Positions 1-6,702 of a stretch of 16,693 bases of DNA are shown piece after piece (positions within the stretch are counted from its first letter, which is position 1; every line of letters starts with the position of its first letter). Made by a program: the position numbers and the translations under genes. The stretch lies in NCBI GenBank assembly GCA_938008415.1, contig CALLKI010000086.1, positions 1 to 16,693 on the forward strand. The letters run 5' to 3'. The notes below the pieces were generated by a model. The model was not told the DNA's origin, did not search any database, and saw only the letters and a program-made list of their open reading frames with translations. The stretch is from an uncultured Luteimonas sp. (GTDB lineage: Bacteria; Pseudomonadota; Gammaproteobacteria; Xanthomonadales; Xanthomonadaceae).

Positions 1-891
1 CTGGTGTGGATCGTCGGCATGCTGATCTACCTGGTGCTGATGGCCGAGGCCTTCATGGGCTACGTGCTGCCCTGGGGCCAGATGTCGTTCTGGGGCGCCA
101 AGGTGATCATCTCGCTGTTCGGCGCGATCCCGGTCATCGGCAACGGCCTGACCGAGTGGATCATGGGCGACTACCTGCCCAGCGACGCCACCCTCAACCG
201 CTTCTTCGCGCTGCACGTGATCGCGCTGCCGCTGGTGCTCCTGCTGCTGGTGGTGCTGCACATCTTCGCGCTGCACGAGGTCGGTTCGAACAACCCGGAC
301 GGCGTCGAGATCAAGAAGGGCCCGAAGGGCAACCGCTGGTCGCCGACCGCGCCCGCCGACGGCGTGCCGTTCCACCCGTACTACACTGTGAAGGACACGT
401 TCTACGTGTTCGCCTTCATGGTCATCGCCGCCTTCATCATCTTCTTCGCCCCGACCTTCGGCGGCTGGTTCCTCGAGCACGACAACTTCGTCGAGGCCAA
501 CCGCCTGGTCACGCCCGAGCACATCAAGCCGGTGTGGTACTACACCCCGTACTACGCGATGCTGCGCGTGGTGCCCAACAAGCTCGGCGGCGTCGTGGTG
601 ATGTTCGCGGCGATCCTGCTGCTGTTCTTCGTGCCGTGGCTGGACCGCGGCAAGGTCAGGTCGATCCGTTACCGTGGCCTGGGCTTCAAGGTCGCCCTCG
701 CCATCTTCGCCATCAGCTTCGTCTGGCTGGGCAAGATCGGCGCCGGCCCGGGTACCGACATCGTCGAGACCTACATCGGCCGCGTCCTGACGGTGCTGTA
801 CTTCGGCTACTTCGCTTTCCTGTGGGTGTACACGTACTTCGGCTTCGAGAAGACCAAGCCGGTGCCGGAACGGGTGACGACGCATGACTAA
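1..891 (+). CDS. petB: Cytochrome b of the bc1 complex, 3' part (5' end outside window)
   Basis: This is the membrane cytochrome b subunit of ubiquinol:cytochrome c oxidoreductase (complex III). The reading frame is open from base 1, so the first roughly 120 residues, including the helix B haem histidines, lie upstream. The visible part (about 296 residues) shows the helix D histidine pair in ALHV and VLHIFALH, 14 residues apart, then the HEVGSNNPDG segment. The Qo-site tetrapeptide is PVWY (bases 529-540) rather than PEWY, a variant I recall from beta- and gammaproteobacteria. Three to four further hydrophobic helices follow and the tail is charged. The stop codon overlaps the petC start by 8 nt, so the two are translationally coupled and belong to a petABC operon. 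Identification is firm; only the 5' boundary is artificial. Confidence 0.97.
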   Translation: MVWIVGMLIYLVLMAEAFMGYVLPWGQMSFWGAKVIISLFGAIPVIGNGLTEWIMGDYLPSDATLNRFFALHVIALPLVLLLLVVLHIFALHEVGSNNPDGVEIKKGPKGNRWSPTAPADGVPFHPYYTVKDTFYVFAFMVIAAFIIFFAPTFGGWFLEHDNFVEANRLVTPEHIKPVWYYTPYYAMLRVVPNKLGGVVVMFAAILLLFFVPWLDRGKVRSIRYRGLGFKVALAIFAISFVWLGKIGAGPGTDIVETYIGRVLTVLYFGYFAFLWVYTYFGFEKTKPVPERVTTHD

Positions 892-1648
892 GACCTTCAA
901 GTCCCGCCTCGCCGCGTTCGCCAGCGGTCTGGTGCTGTCGGCGACCGCGTTCGCCGCCATGGCCGCCGGCAGCGGCCCCGCGCTGCTGCACTCGGGCACC
1001 GACCTGGGTGACAAGGCTTCCCTGCAGCGCGGCGCCCAGTTGTTCATGAACTACTGCTCGGGCTGCCATTCGCTGAAGTACCTGCGCTATTCGCGCATGG
1101 CCGAGGATCTGGGCCTCACCGAGGAGCAGGTGATGGCCAACCTCAACTTCACCGGGGCCAAGTTCGGCGAGCACATCGTGTCCGCGATGCCGGCCGAGCA
1201 GGCCAGGAAGTGGTTCGGCCAGGTGCCGCCCGACCTGTCGCTGACAGTGCGCAGCAAGATCGGCGGTCCCGACTGGGTCTACACCTACCTGAAGTCGTTC
1301 TACGTCGACGAGTCGCGCCCGCTGGGCTGGAACAACACCCTGTTCCCGAACGCGTCGATGCCGAACATGCTGTGGAAGCAGCAGGGCCTGCAGCGCCCGG
1401 TCTACGGCGAGCCCGACCCGGCCACGGGCGAGCCGGTGATCGAGCGCCTGGAGCTGGCCGTGCCGGGCACGCAGACGCCGGAAGAATTCGACCAGATGGC
1501 GCGCGACATCGCCGCGTTCCTCGAGTACGCGAGCGAGCCGATCGCCACCGAACGCCAGAGCATCGGCGTGTGGGTGATCCTGTTCCTGGTGCTCCTTGCC
1601 TTCCTGGCCTGGCTGCTCAAGAACGAATACTGGAAGGACGTGCACTGA
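884..1648 (+). CDS. petC: Cytochrome c1, haem-bearing subunit of the bc1 complex
   Basis: The 254-residue protein carries electrons from the Rieske protein to soluble cytochrome c on the periplasmic side of complex III. An N-terminal signal peptide (charged MTKTFKSR, then a hydrophobic stretch ending AFAAMAAG near residue 29) exports it. The covalent haem site is CSGCH at residues 58-62. The NASMPNM segment supplies the axial methionine, M159 or M162. A single C-terminal membrane anchor (about residues 228-244, followed by KNEYWKDVH) fixes it in the inner membrane. The ATG at 884 overlaps the end of petB by 8 nt. Length and order (b then c1) match proteobacterial petBC. The sspA gene follows after 135 nt without an obvious promoter, so read-through is possible. 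Confidence 0.97.
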   Translation: MTKTFKSRLAAFASGLVLSATAFAAMAAGSGPALLHSGTDLGDKASLQRGAQLFMNYCSGCHSLKYLRYSRMAEDLGLTEEQVMANLNFTGAKFGEHIVSAMPAEQARKWFGQVPPDLSLTVRSKIGGPDWVYTYLKSFYVDESRPLGWNNTLFPNASMPNMLWKQQGLQRPVYGEPDPATGEPVIERLELAVPGTQTPEEFDQMARDIAAFLEYASEPIATERQSIGVWVILFLVLLAFLAWLLKNEYWKDVH

Positions 1649-1718
1649 CGCGCAGAGCCGGCATGGTGGCGGCCGGCGCCGCCGTGCGACTCCCGGGCCT
1701 GCGTGACGACCAGGGCGA

Positions 1719-1782
1719 CCGCCCGCGTGGTGCGGGCGGCGCCGGTACGGCCGGGTCGCCCCGGCCACGGGAGATGGCCCGT
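1719..1782 (+). promoter_or_regulatory. Three consecutive hairpins leading into the sspA start
   Basis: The petC-sspA gap holds three perfect inverted repeats in a row: CCGCCCGC/GCGGGCGG (1719-1726 with 1732-1739, 5-nt loop), GGCCGGG/CCCGGCC (1749-1755 with 1760-1766, 4-nt loop) and ACGGG/CCCGT (1767-1771 with 1778-1782, 6-nt loop). The last one contains the likely Shine-Dalgarno GGGAG (1769-1773) and ends one base before the ATG at 1784. The repeats are visible. A terminator, attenuator or translational control role is inference. In DNA this GC-rich some hairpins arise by chance, and there is no T-run. Confidence 0.4.
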
Positions 1783-1783
1783 A

Positions 1784-2419
1784 ATGGCTGCGAGTCCGCG
1801 TATGCGCAATGCGATAACTCTTTTTTCGTCGGTCGATGATGTCCTCTGCCACCGGGTCCGGCTGGTGCTGGCCGCCAAGGGCGTCGCGTACGACCTTGTG
1901 CCCGTGGACCCGCAGAACCCGCCGGAGGACCTCCTCAACCTCAACCCGTACCATTCGGTGCCGACCCTGGTCGAGCGTGACCTGGTCCTCTACGCCGCCA
2001 GCGTGGTGACCGAATACCTCGACGAGCGCTACCCGCATCCGCCACTGATGCCGGTCGATCCGCTGTCGCGGGCACGCCTGCGCCTGGCGATGCTCCGCAT
2101 CGAGCACGACTGGGTGCCGCAGGTGCAGGCGATCCAGTATGGCAACAAGCAGCAGGCCGAGGCCGGCCGCAGGCGGCTGAAGGAACTGCTGATCGAGTCG
2201 GTGCCGCTGTTCAAGGCCAGCAAGTTCTTCCTCAACCACGAGATGAGCCTGGCCGACTGCGCGATGGCCCCGATCATCTGGCGCCTGCAGGCGCTGGACG
2301 TGCCGCTGCCCAGGGACGGCAAGGTGATCGAGGACTACGGCAACCGCATCTTCCGCAACCCGGGCTTCGTCCGCAGCCTGACCCCGCAGGAAAAGGCCCT
2401 GCGCGAGCTTCCCGACTGA
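1784..2419 (+). CDS. sspA: Stringent starvation protein A (GST-fold, RNA polymerase-associated)
   Basis: The 211-residue protein has the glutathione S-transferase fold but acts in E. coli as an RNA polymerase-associated regulator in stationary phase and acid stress, not as an enzyme. Diagnostic segments are TLFSS near residue 12, the NPPEDLLNLNP and SVPTL motifs of the thioredoxin-like half, YLDERYPHPPLMPVDP at the domain junction, and the C-terminal helical half with SLADCAMAPIIWRL. The frame is open from 1703, but upstream residues are Arg/Pro/Gly-rich and unlike the family. I chose the ATG at 1784 (MAASPRM), preceded by GGGAG at 1769-1773; the ATG at 1802 is an alternative. sspB lies 75 nt downstream. 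The petBC-sspAB neighbourhood is one I recall from related bacteria. Confidence 0.95.
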   Translation: MAASPRMRNAITLFSSVDDVLCHRVRLVLAAKGVAYDLVPVDPQNPPEDLLNLNPYHSVPTLVERDLVLYAASVVTEYLDERYPHPPLMPVDPLSRARLRLAMLRIEHDWVPQVQAIQYGNKQQAEAGRRRLKELLIESVPLFKASKFFLNHEMSLADCAMAPIIWRLQALDVPLPRDGKVIEDYGNRIFRNPGFVRSLTPQEKALRELPD

Positions 2420-2434
2420 AGCCGGGTGACGGCT

Positions 2435-2464
2435 CCGTGGCGGCGGCCCGTTTCCACGCCACGG
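2435..2464 (+). repeat. 8-bp inverted repeat in the sspA-sspB gap
   Basis: CCGTGGCG (2435-2442) and CGCCACGG (2457-2464) are exact reverse complements around a 14-nt loop, just after the sspA stop. No T-run follows. A CATACT hexamer resembling a -10 box lies at 2479-2484, so the gap could hold a weak terminator or attenuator plus a promoter for sspB. This is inference only. Confidence 0.35.
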
Positions 2465-2494
2465 ACGTCGCCTTCCGGCATACTGGCGGCCAAG

Positions 2495-2938
2495 ATGCCC
2501 GATACGCCCCCCCGCATGACCAGCCACCGCCCGTACCTGTTGCGGGCGCTGTACGAGTGGATCGTGGACAACGGCATGACGCCGCACATCCTCGTGGACG
2601 CGCAGCGTCCCGGCGTGCGGGTGCCGCCCCATGCCGTGAAGGACGGGCGGGTCGTGCTCAACATCGCCGGGCGTGCGGTCGCGGGGCTGGAGCTCGACAA
2701 CGACAGCATCCGCTTCTCCGCGCGCTTCGGCGGGGTCAGCTACCCGGTCGAGGTGCCGGTTTCGGCGGTCATGGCGATCTACGCGCGCGAGACCGGGCAG
2801 GGGATGGCCCTGCCCGAGGACGTGCCGGGCAACGGGCCGGAGGACGATCCGCCGCCGCCACCGGACGACCCGCCATCCGGGGACGACGGCGGGCGCACGC
2901 CGCCGCGGCGCGGTTCGCACCTGCGCGTGGTCAAGTAG
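2495..2938 (+). CDS. sspB: Stringent starvation protein B, ClpXP protease adaptor
   Basis: SspB tethers ssrA-tagged proteins from stalled ribosomes to the ClpXP protease. The 147-residue product has the conserved substrate-binding domain: SHRPYLLRALYEWIVDNGMTP at about residues 10-30, HILVDA, VVLNI, then FSARFGGVSYPVEVP and an AIYARETGQGM helix up to about residue 104. A flexible acidic, proline-rich linker (about residues 108-142) follows, and the protein ends exactly in LRVVK, the ClpX-docking motif at the end of E. coli SspB. The ATG at 2495 was chosen, but the ATG at 2516 (MTSHRPY) is equally possible because neither has a good Shine-Dalgarno and the conserved domain starts there. The open frame from 2426 is rejected. 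The gene is convergent with the DUF3301 gene. Confidence 0.94.
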   Translation: MPDTPPRMTSHRPYLLRALYEWIVDNGMTPHILVDAQRPGVRVPPHAVKDGRVVLNIAGRAVAGLELDNDSIRFSARFGGVSYPVEVPVSAVMAIYARETGQGMALPEDVPGNGPEDDPPPPPDDPPSGDDGGRTPPRRGSHLRVVK

Positions 2939-2946
2939 CCGGCTCC

Positions 2947-2987
2947 GCGGCCACGGGCCGCCGCAGGGTCATTCCGCCCGTGGCCGC
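2947..2987. terminator. Shared stem-loop between convergent sspB and DUF3301 genes
   Basis: GCGGCCACGGGC (2947-2958) and GCCCGTGGCCGC (2976-2987) form a perfect 12-bp stem around a 17-nt loop. The left arm lies just after the sspB stop. The right arm lies inside the last codons of the minus-strand gene that ends at 2969. The position suggests a bidirectional terminator, but neither strand has a T-run, so it may work as an RNA 3'-end stabiliser or with Rho. Confidence 0.55.
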
Positions 2988-3328
2988 TGCGAGGGCATGG
3001 GCACCACCGCCGCAGCCGCCCGTGGCGGGCCGCTGAACTCCACCAGCCGGTCGCCGAAGAGCACCAGCCGGCCGGCATGCCGGTCGGTGCCGTCCACGGA
3101 GTATTCGAACCGGAAGCTGCGCTCCAGGCCCAGCCAGCCGTCCTCGCGCCTGCGCAGCCGCAGCCCGGCCGCGTGCACGGTGTGGTCGAGCCAGATCACG
3201 CCCGCCGCGCGGCAGGCGTCGCGGCCCAGCTGCGTGGCGCGCTCGGCGGCCATGCGCGCGGCGTTCCACCACAGGTACCCGGCGGCGATGGCGAGCAGCA
3301 GCAGGATCAGGGTCTCGGGGCGGTGCAT
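2969..3328 (-). CDS. DUF3301 family membrane-anchored protein
   Basis: The 119-residue protein starts with a hydrophobic helix (about residues 6-22, ending YLWWNA). A soluble domain follows with RDACRAAGVIWLDHTV, LRRREDGWLGLERSFRFEYS, VDGTDRH and GRLVLFGDRL segments, the pattern I associate with DUF3301, a family of uncharacterised proteobacterial proteins. It is probably anchored in the inner membrane by the N-terminal helix. The tail (PPRAAAAVVPMPS) looks disordered. The ATG at 3328 is used because the helix starts directly behind it; the frame is open further upstream, but that part is a shadow of nadC. It lies 53 nt downstream of nadC on the same strand and is probably cotranscribed with it. 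No function can be assigned. Confidence 0.83.
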   Translation of the reverse strand: MHRPETLILLLLAIAAGYLWWNAARMAAERATQLGRDACRAAGVIWLDHTVHAAGLRLRRREDGWLGLERSFRFEYSVDGTDRHAGRLVLFGDRLVEFSGPPRAAAAVVPMPSQRPRAE

Positions 3329-3381
3329 GGCGGCGATCTGGTGGTGCCAGGGGGCGTTTGCAACGGTGGCCTGCTCCCGAG

Positions 3382-4272
3382 TCAGGCTGGGCGCGCCAGC
3401 GGCGCACCGAGCTTGAGCGACATGTCGATCGCGCGCACGTGCTTGGTCAGCGCGCCGATCGAGATGCAGTCCACGCCGTCCTCCGCGATCGCGCGCACTG
3501 TCGCCAGGTCCACGCCGCCCGAGACCTCGAGCGGGATCCGGCCGCCGTAAGGCGCACCGCGGGCGATGCGCACGGCCTGCCGGCGCGTTTCCGCGTCGAA
3601 GTCGTCGACCAGGATGCGGTCGCAGCCGGCATCCAGTGCCTCGCGCAGCTGTTCCAGCGTCTCCACTTCCACGACCAGTGGCAATGCAGGATGGTGGGCA
3701 CGCGCGGCCGCGATCGCCGCGGCGACGGAGCCGAACGCGCGGATGTGGTTCTCCTTCAGCATCACCGCGTCGTACAGGCCCATGCGGTGGTTTTCGCCGC
3801 CACCCACGCGCACGGCGTACTTCTGCGCCAGGCGCAGGCCCGGGATGGTCTTGCGGGTGTCGAGGATCCGCGCGCCCGTGCCGCGCACGGCGTCGACGTA
3901 CGCGGCCACCGCGGTGGCGGTGCCGCTGAGCGTCTGCATGAAGTTGAGCGAGGTGCGCTCGGCGCTGGCCAGGGCGCGGGCGCGGCCCTGGAGCGTGGCC
4001 AGCACGGTGCCGGCGGGAACGCGTTCGCCCTCGGCCACGCGCCAGTCGATGCGCACGTCCGGGTCGAGCGCGCGGTGGCAGGCGTCGAACCACGGGCGGC
4101 CGCAGACCACCGCCTCCTCCTTGCACAGCAGGTACGCGGCATCGGGGCCGTCGGGCAGCAGTCCGGCGGTGACGTCACCGGGGCCCAGGTCCTCGGCCAG
4201 CGCACGGGCGACATCCGCGGCCACGGCATCCGCCGGCGGCGCGAAATCCGGGATGCCCGCGGGCGCGCTCAT
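3382..4272 (-). CDS. nadC: Nicotinate-nucleotide pyrophosphorylase (quinolinate phosphoribosyltransferase)
   Basis: NadC converts quinolinate and PRPP to nicotinate mononucleotide, CO2 and pyrophosphate in de novo NAD synthesis. The 296-residue product has the complete family pattern: EDLGPGDVT near residues 27-35, SAERTSLNFMQTLSG at 103-117, the DTRKTIPGLR loop at 138-147, KYAVRVGGGENHRMGL at 151-166, LKENH at 172-176, EVE at 202-204, LVDDF, EVSGGV and the terminal SIGALTKH phosphate-binding loop at 271-278. The ATG at 4272 shares one base with the TGA of the upstream Trm112-like gene (TGATG), so translation is probably coupled. I see no nadA or nadB in the window. Confidence 0.97.
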   Translation of the reverse strand: MSAPAGIPDFAPPADAVAADVARALAEDLGPGDVTAGLLPDGPDAAYLLCKEEAVVCGRPWFDACHRALDPDVRIDWRVAEGERVPAGTVLATLQGRARALASAERTSLNFMQTLSGTATAVAAYVDAVRGTGARILDTRKTIPGLRLAQKYAVRVGGGENHRMGLYDAVMLKENHIRAFGSVAAAIAAARAHHPALPLVVEVETLEQLREALDAGCDRILVDDFDAETRRQAVRIARGAPYGGRIPLEVSGGVDLATVRAIAEDGVDCISIGALTKHVRAIDMSLKLGAPLARPA

Positions 4273-4535
4273 CACGGGAAGTCCGGAACCTGCGAGGTGG
4301 CGATGCCTTCCTCGGCCAGCAGCACCGGGATGCCGTCGTCGACGCGGTACACGGTGCGGCGGTCCCGGGTCACCAGCGCCTCGCGCAGCGGCTCCGGCTG
4401 CGGGGTGCCGTCGTTGCGGAGCACCTGGCCCGCGGCGATTGCGCGGTTGAGTGCGTCGAGCCCGGCACCGTCGAGCAGGGAGAGGGGCTGCCGGGTGGCA
4501 GGGCAGACGAGGATGTCGAGCAGTTTGCGGTCCAT
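4272..4535 (-). CDS. Trm112-like protein with reduced cysteine set
   Basis: The 87-residue protein has the Trm112/YcaR layout: an N-terminal MDRKLLDILVCP segment and a C-terminal DGIPVLL motif followed by an acidic stretch. E. coli YcaR has a CPxC-type zinc-ribbon half at this N-terminal site. Here C11 is the only cysteine (CPATRQP), and a longer helical insert (about residues 23-60) separates the halves, so a classical four-cysteine zinc site cannot form. The start at 4535 begins directly with the conserved motif. It is the first gene of the minus-strand group with nadC and is divergent from purE, with 57 nt between start codons. Trm112 proteins activate methyltransferases in eukaryotes and archaea. 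The bacterial role is not established and none is claimed here. Confidence 0.85.
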   Translation of the reverse strand: MDRKLLDILVCPATRQPLSLLDGAGLDALNRAIAAGQVLRNDGTPQPEPLREALVTRDRRTVYRVDDGIPVLLAEEGIATSQVPDFP

Positions 4536-4560
4536 GGCGGCGTGGCTTGGAATGAGCCGG

Positions 4561-4592
4561 TAGAATACGGCTTTGGGCCGGGAACAGACCAA
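4561..4592 (+). promoter_or_regulatory. Possible purE promoter -10 and ribosome-binding site
   Basis: TAGAAT at 4561-4566 resembles a sigma-70 -10 box, with no good -35 at the right distance. Transcription would begin near 4573, leaving a leader of about 20 nt that contains GGGA (4580-4583) before the ATG at 4593. On the other strand TATTCT (4567-4562) could serve the divergent Trm112-nadC group, so the 57-nt gap may hold overlapping promoters. No PurR-type palindrome was recognised. Confidence 0.35.
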
Positions 4593-5096
4593 ATGTCCGC
4601 AGCCGCCGCTCGCCCGCTGGTCGGCGTCGTGATGGGATCGCGATCCGACTGGGACACCATGCAGCACGCATCGGCCAGGCTCGATGCGCTCGGGATCGCG
4701 CACGAGGTGCGCGTGGTCTCGGCGCACCGCACGCCCGACGTCCTGTTCGAGTACGCCGCCACCGCCGAGGCGCGCGGCCTGCGCGCGATCATCGCCGGCG
4801 CCGGCGGCGCCGCCCACCTGCCCGGCATGCTGGCCGCCAAGACCACGGTGCCGGTGCTGGGCGTGCCGGTGCAGTCGAAGGCGCTCAACGGCCTGGATTC
4901 GCTGCTGTCGATCGTGCAGATGCCGGGCGGCATCCCGGTGGCCACCTTCGCCATCGGCCAGGCCGGCGCGGTCAACGCGGCGCTGTTCGCGGCGGCGATG
5001 CTGGCTGCCGACCATCCTGAGGTCGCCGGGGCGCTGCGCGAGTTCCGGCGGCGGCAGACCGAGGAGGTCGCCGGCAACGACGACCCCCGGCGCTGA
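4593..5096 (+). CDS. purE: N5-carboxyaminoimidazole ribonucleotide mutase
   Basis: Class I PurE moves the carboxyl group of N5-CAIR to give 4-carboxy-AIR in de novo purine synthesis, working after PurK. The 167-residue product carries the signature GVVMGSRSDWDTM at about residues 11-23, the catalytic SAHRTP loop near residues 43-48, and AGAGGAAHLPGMLAAKTTVPVLGVPV, in which the AGAGG and AHLPG loops bind nucleotide and substrate. The ATG at 4593 places the conserved strand about ten residues from the N-terminus, as in the family. The frame is open from a GTG at 4542, but that would cover the probable promoter. purK begins 10 nt after the stop. Confidence 0.97.
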   Translation: MSAAAARPLVGVVMGSRSDWDTMQHASARLDALGIAHEVRVVSAHRTPDVLFEYAATAEARGLRAIIAGAGGAAHLPGMLAAKTTVPVLGVPVQSKALNGLDSLLSIVQMPGGIPVATFAIGQAGAVNAALFAAAMLAADHPEVAGALREFRRRQTEEVAGNDDPRR

Positions 5097-5106
5097 GGGG
5101 CGCGCG

Positions 5107-6252
5107 GTGACCACGGTCGGCATCCTCGGTGGTGGGCAGCTGGCGCGCATGCTGGCGCTTGCCGGCGCGCCGCTGGGGCTGCGCTTCCTGGTCATGGACA
5201 ACGCCGCCGACGCCTGCGCGGGCCAGTGCGCGCCGCTGATGGTCGGCGACTACCGCGACGAATCCGCGCTGGCCGAATTCGCGGCGAAGGTGGACGTGGC
5301 CACCTTCGACTTCGAGAACGTGCCGGCCGAGAGCGCCGAATGGCTGGCCGCGCGCGTGCCGGTGTTCCCGAACCCGCGCGCGCTGGCGGTGGCACAGGAC
5401 CGCCTTGCCGAGAAGACCATGTTCCGCGAGCTCGGCATCCCGGTGCCCGAGTTCCGCGACGTGCCCGACCGTGCCGCGCTCGACACCGCCGTCGCCGAGG
5501 TCGGCACGCCCTGCATCCTCAAGACCCGCCGGCTCGGCTACGACGGCAAGGGCCAGTTCCGGATCCGGTCGGCCGCGGACGTGGATGCCGCCTGGGAGGC
5601 GCTGGGCGCGCAGGCGCCGAAGGTCGGGCTGATCCTCGAGGCCTTCGTGCCGTTCGAGCGCGAGCTGAGCGTGGTCGCCGTGCGTGGCCGCGACGGCGAA
5701 TTCCGCATCTGGCCCCTGGCGGAGAACTGGCACGTGGACGGCGTGCTCTCGGCCAGCCTGGCGCCGGCGCGGGTGCCGGACGACATGCAGGCCCGCGCGC
5801 TTGCGCACGCGCGCGCACTGGCCGGGCGCATGGACTACGTCGGCGTGTTCGCCCTCGAGCTGTTCTGCCGCGACGGCATGCTGCTGGCCAACGAGCTGGC
5901 GCCGCGCGTGCACAACTCCGGCCACTGGACGATCGAGGGCGCCGAGACCTCCCAGTTCGAGAACCACCTGCGCGCGGTGCTCGGGCTGCCGCTGGGCGAG
6001 ACCCGCGCGGTGGGCCACGCCTGCATGCTCAACTGGATCGGCGGGCTGCCCGACGCGGCGCCGGTGCTGCGCGAGCCGGGCGGCCACTGGCATGACTACG
6101 GCAAGCAGCCGCGCGCCGGGCGCAAGGTCGGGCACGCCACCCTGCGTGCCGACGGCGCCGCGGAGCTGGCCGCCGCGCTGGAGCGGGTGGGCGCCGCGCT
6201 TGGCCGGGGACACCAGGTGGCGCCGGTGCTGGCGGCCCTGCGGGGGGCGTGA
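5107..6252 (+). CDS. purK: N5-carboxyaminoimidazole ribonucleotide synthase (ATP-grasp)
   Basis: PurK uses ATP and bicarbonate to carboxylate aminoimidazole ribonucleotide, forming the PurE substrate. The 381-residue protein starts with the GILGGGQLARML dinucleotide-like loop (residues 5-16). The ATP-grasp part includes FDFENVP, CILKTRRLGYDGKGQF (136-151), LILEAFVPFERELSVVA and the metal-binding ELAPRVHNSGHWTIEG region, followed by QFENHLRAVLGLPLG. The start is GTG at 5107, preceded by a good GAGGGG ribosome-binding site (5095-5100) that overlaps the purE stop, so purEK form one operon. The frame is open much further upstream, but that section overlaps purE and is Arg/Ser/Pro-rich shadow sequence. 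Confidence 0.96.
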   Translation: MTTVGILGGGQLARMLALAGAPLGLRFLVMDNAADACAGQCAPLMVGDYRDESALAEFAAKVDVATFDFENVPAESAEWLAARVPVFPNPRALAVAQDRLAEKTMFRELGIPVPEFRDVPDRAALDTAVAEVGTPCILKTRRLGYDGKGQFRIRSAADVDAAWEALGAQAPKVGLILEAFVPFERELSVVAVRGRDGEFRIWPLAENWHVDGVLSASLAPARVPDDMQARALAHARALAGRMDYVGVFALELFCRDGMLLANELAPRVHNSGHWTIEGAETSQFENHLRAVLGLPLGETRAVGHACMLNWIGGLPDAAPVLREPGGHWHDYGKQPRAGRKVGHATLRADGAAELAAALERVGAALGRGHQVAPVLAALRGA

Positions 6253-6256
6253 ACCG

Positions 6257-6281
6257 GGGCCCACCACGGAACAGGTGGCCC
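6257..6281 (+). terminator. GC-rich hairpin after purK
   Basis: GGG(C)CCACC (6257-6265, one bulged C) pairs with GGTGGCCC (6274-6281) around an 8-nt loop, starting 4 nt after the purK stop. No T-run follows; instead the grxD -10 candidate begins a few bases later. It could be a weak terminator closing purEK. Confidence 0.35.
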
Positions 6282-6288
6282 GGCGCCT

Positions 6289-6294
6289 TACAAT
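6289..6294 (+). promoter_or_regulatory. -10 box candidate for grxD
   Basis: TACAAT at 6289-6294 matches the sigma-70 -10 consensus at five of six bases and lies 75 nt before the grxD ATG. No convincing -35 hexamer is seen upstream. The leader between it and grxD is GC-rich and ends in the AGGAG ribosome-binding site (6358-6362). Confidence 0.45.
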
Positions 6295-6369
6295 ATCCCG
6301 CCACCCCGGATTCCCGCTTCCGCCGGCCGCCTCGCGCGGGCGGCGGTCCGCATTTGCAGGAGCTTCCCC

Positions 6370-6702
6370 ATGCCCGTGCTCGAACGCATCCGCGCCGAGA
6401 TCGAGAAACACCCGATCGTGCTGTTCATGAAAGGCACGCCGCAGTTCCCGATGTGCGGCTTCTCCAGCCGCGCCGTGCAGGCCCTGCGCGAAGCCGGCGC
6501 GACCACATTCCACGCCGTCAACGTGCTGGCCGACCCCGAGATCCGCGCCAACCTGCCGCGGTTCTCGAACTGGCCGACGTTCCCGCAGCTGTTCATCAAC
6601 GGCGAACTGATCGGCGGCTGCGACATCACCCTCGAACTGCTCGAGTCCGGCGAGCTTGCGCGCATGATCGCGGACGTCCAGCAGCAGCAGAAGGACGCAT
6701 GA
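6370..6702 (+). CDS. grxD: Monothiol glutaredoxin, Grx4 type (Fe-S cluster carrier)
   Basis: The 110-residue protein has the CGFS active site of monothiol glutaredoxins at residues 29-32, preceded by the glutathione-contacting VLFMKGTPQFPM segment. NWPTFPQLFINGELIGGCDI includes the cis-proline and the GGCD glutathione-binding motif. Family members bind a [2Fe-2S] cluster as a glutathione-bridged dimer, often with BolA, and deliver or store Fe-S clusters. Length and sequence are close to E. coli GrxD as I remember it. The ATG at 6370 has a strong AGGAG ribosome-binding site 7 nt upstream. The stop overlaps the next gene by 4 nt (ATGA), making grxD the first gene of a three-gene transcription unit. 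Confidence 0.96.
   Translation: MPVLERIRAEIEKHPIVLFMKGTPQFPMCGFSSRAVQALREAGATTFHAVNVLADPEIRANLPRFSNWPTFPQLFINGELIGGCDITLELLESGELARMIADVQQQQKDA

Noticed and set aside
1703..1783. Upstream in-frame extension of sspA
   Set aside because: The residues are Arg/Pro/Gly-rich, unlike SspA, and the segment is occupied by the hairpin stack.
713..2920. Long minus-strand open frame across petC, sspA and sspB
   Set aside because: It is Arg/His-rich without motifs and lies opposite three firmly recognised genes.
4542..4592. GTG-initiated N-terminal extension of purE
   Set aside because: It covers the probable promoter and extends the protein beyond the usual PurE N-terminus.
4972..6513. Minus-strand open frame opposite purK
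   Set aside because: Composition is that of a GC-rich shadow; purK on the plus strand has all ATP-grasp motifs.
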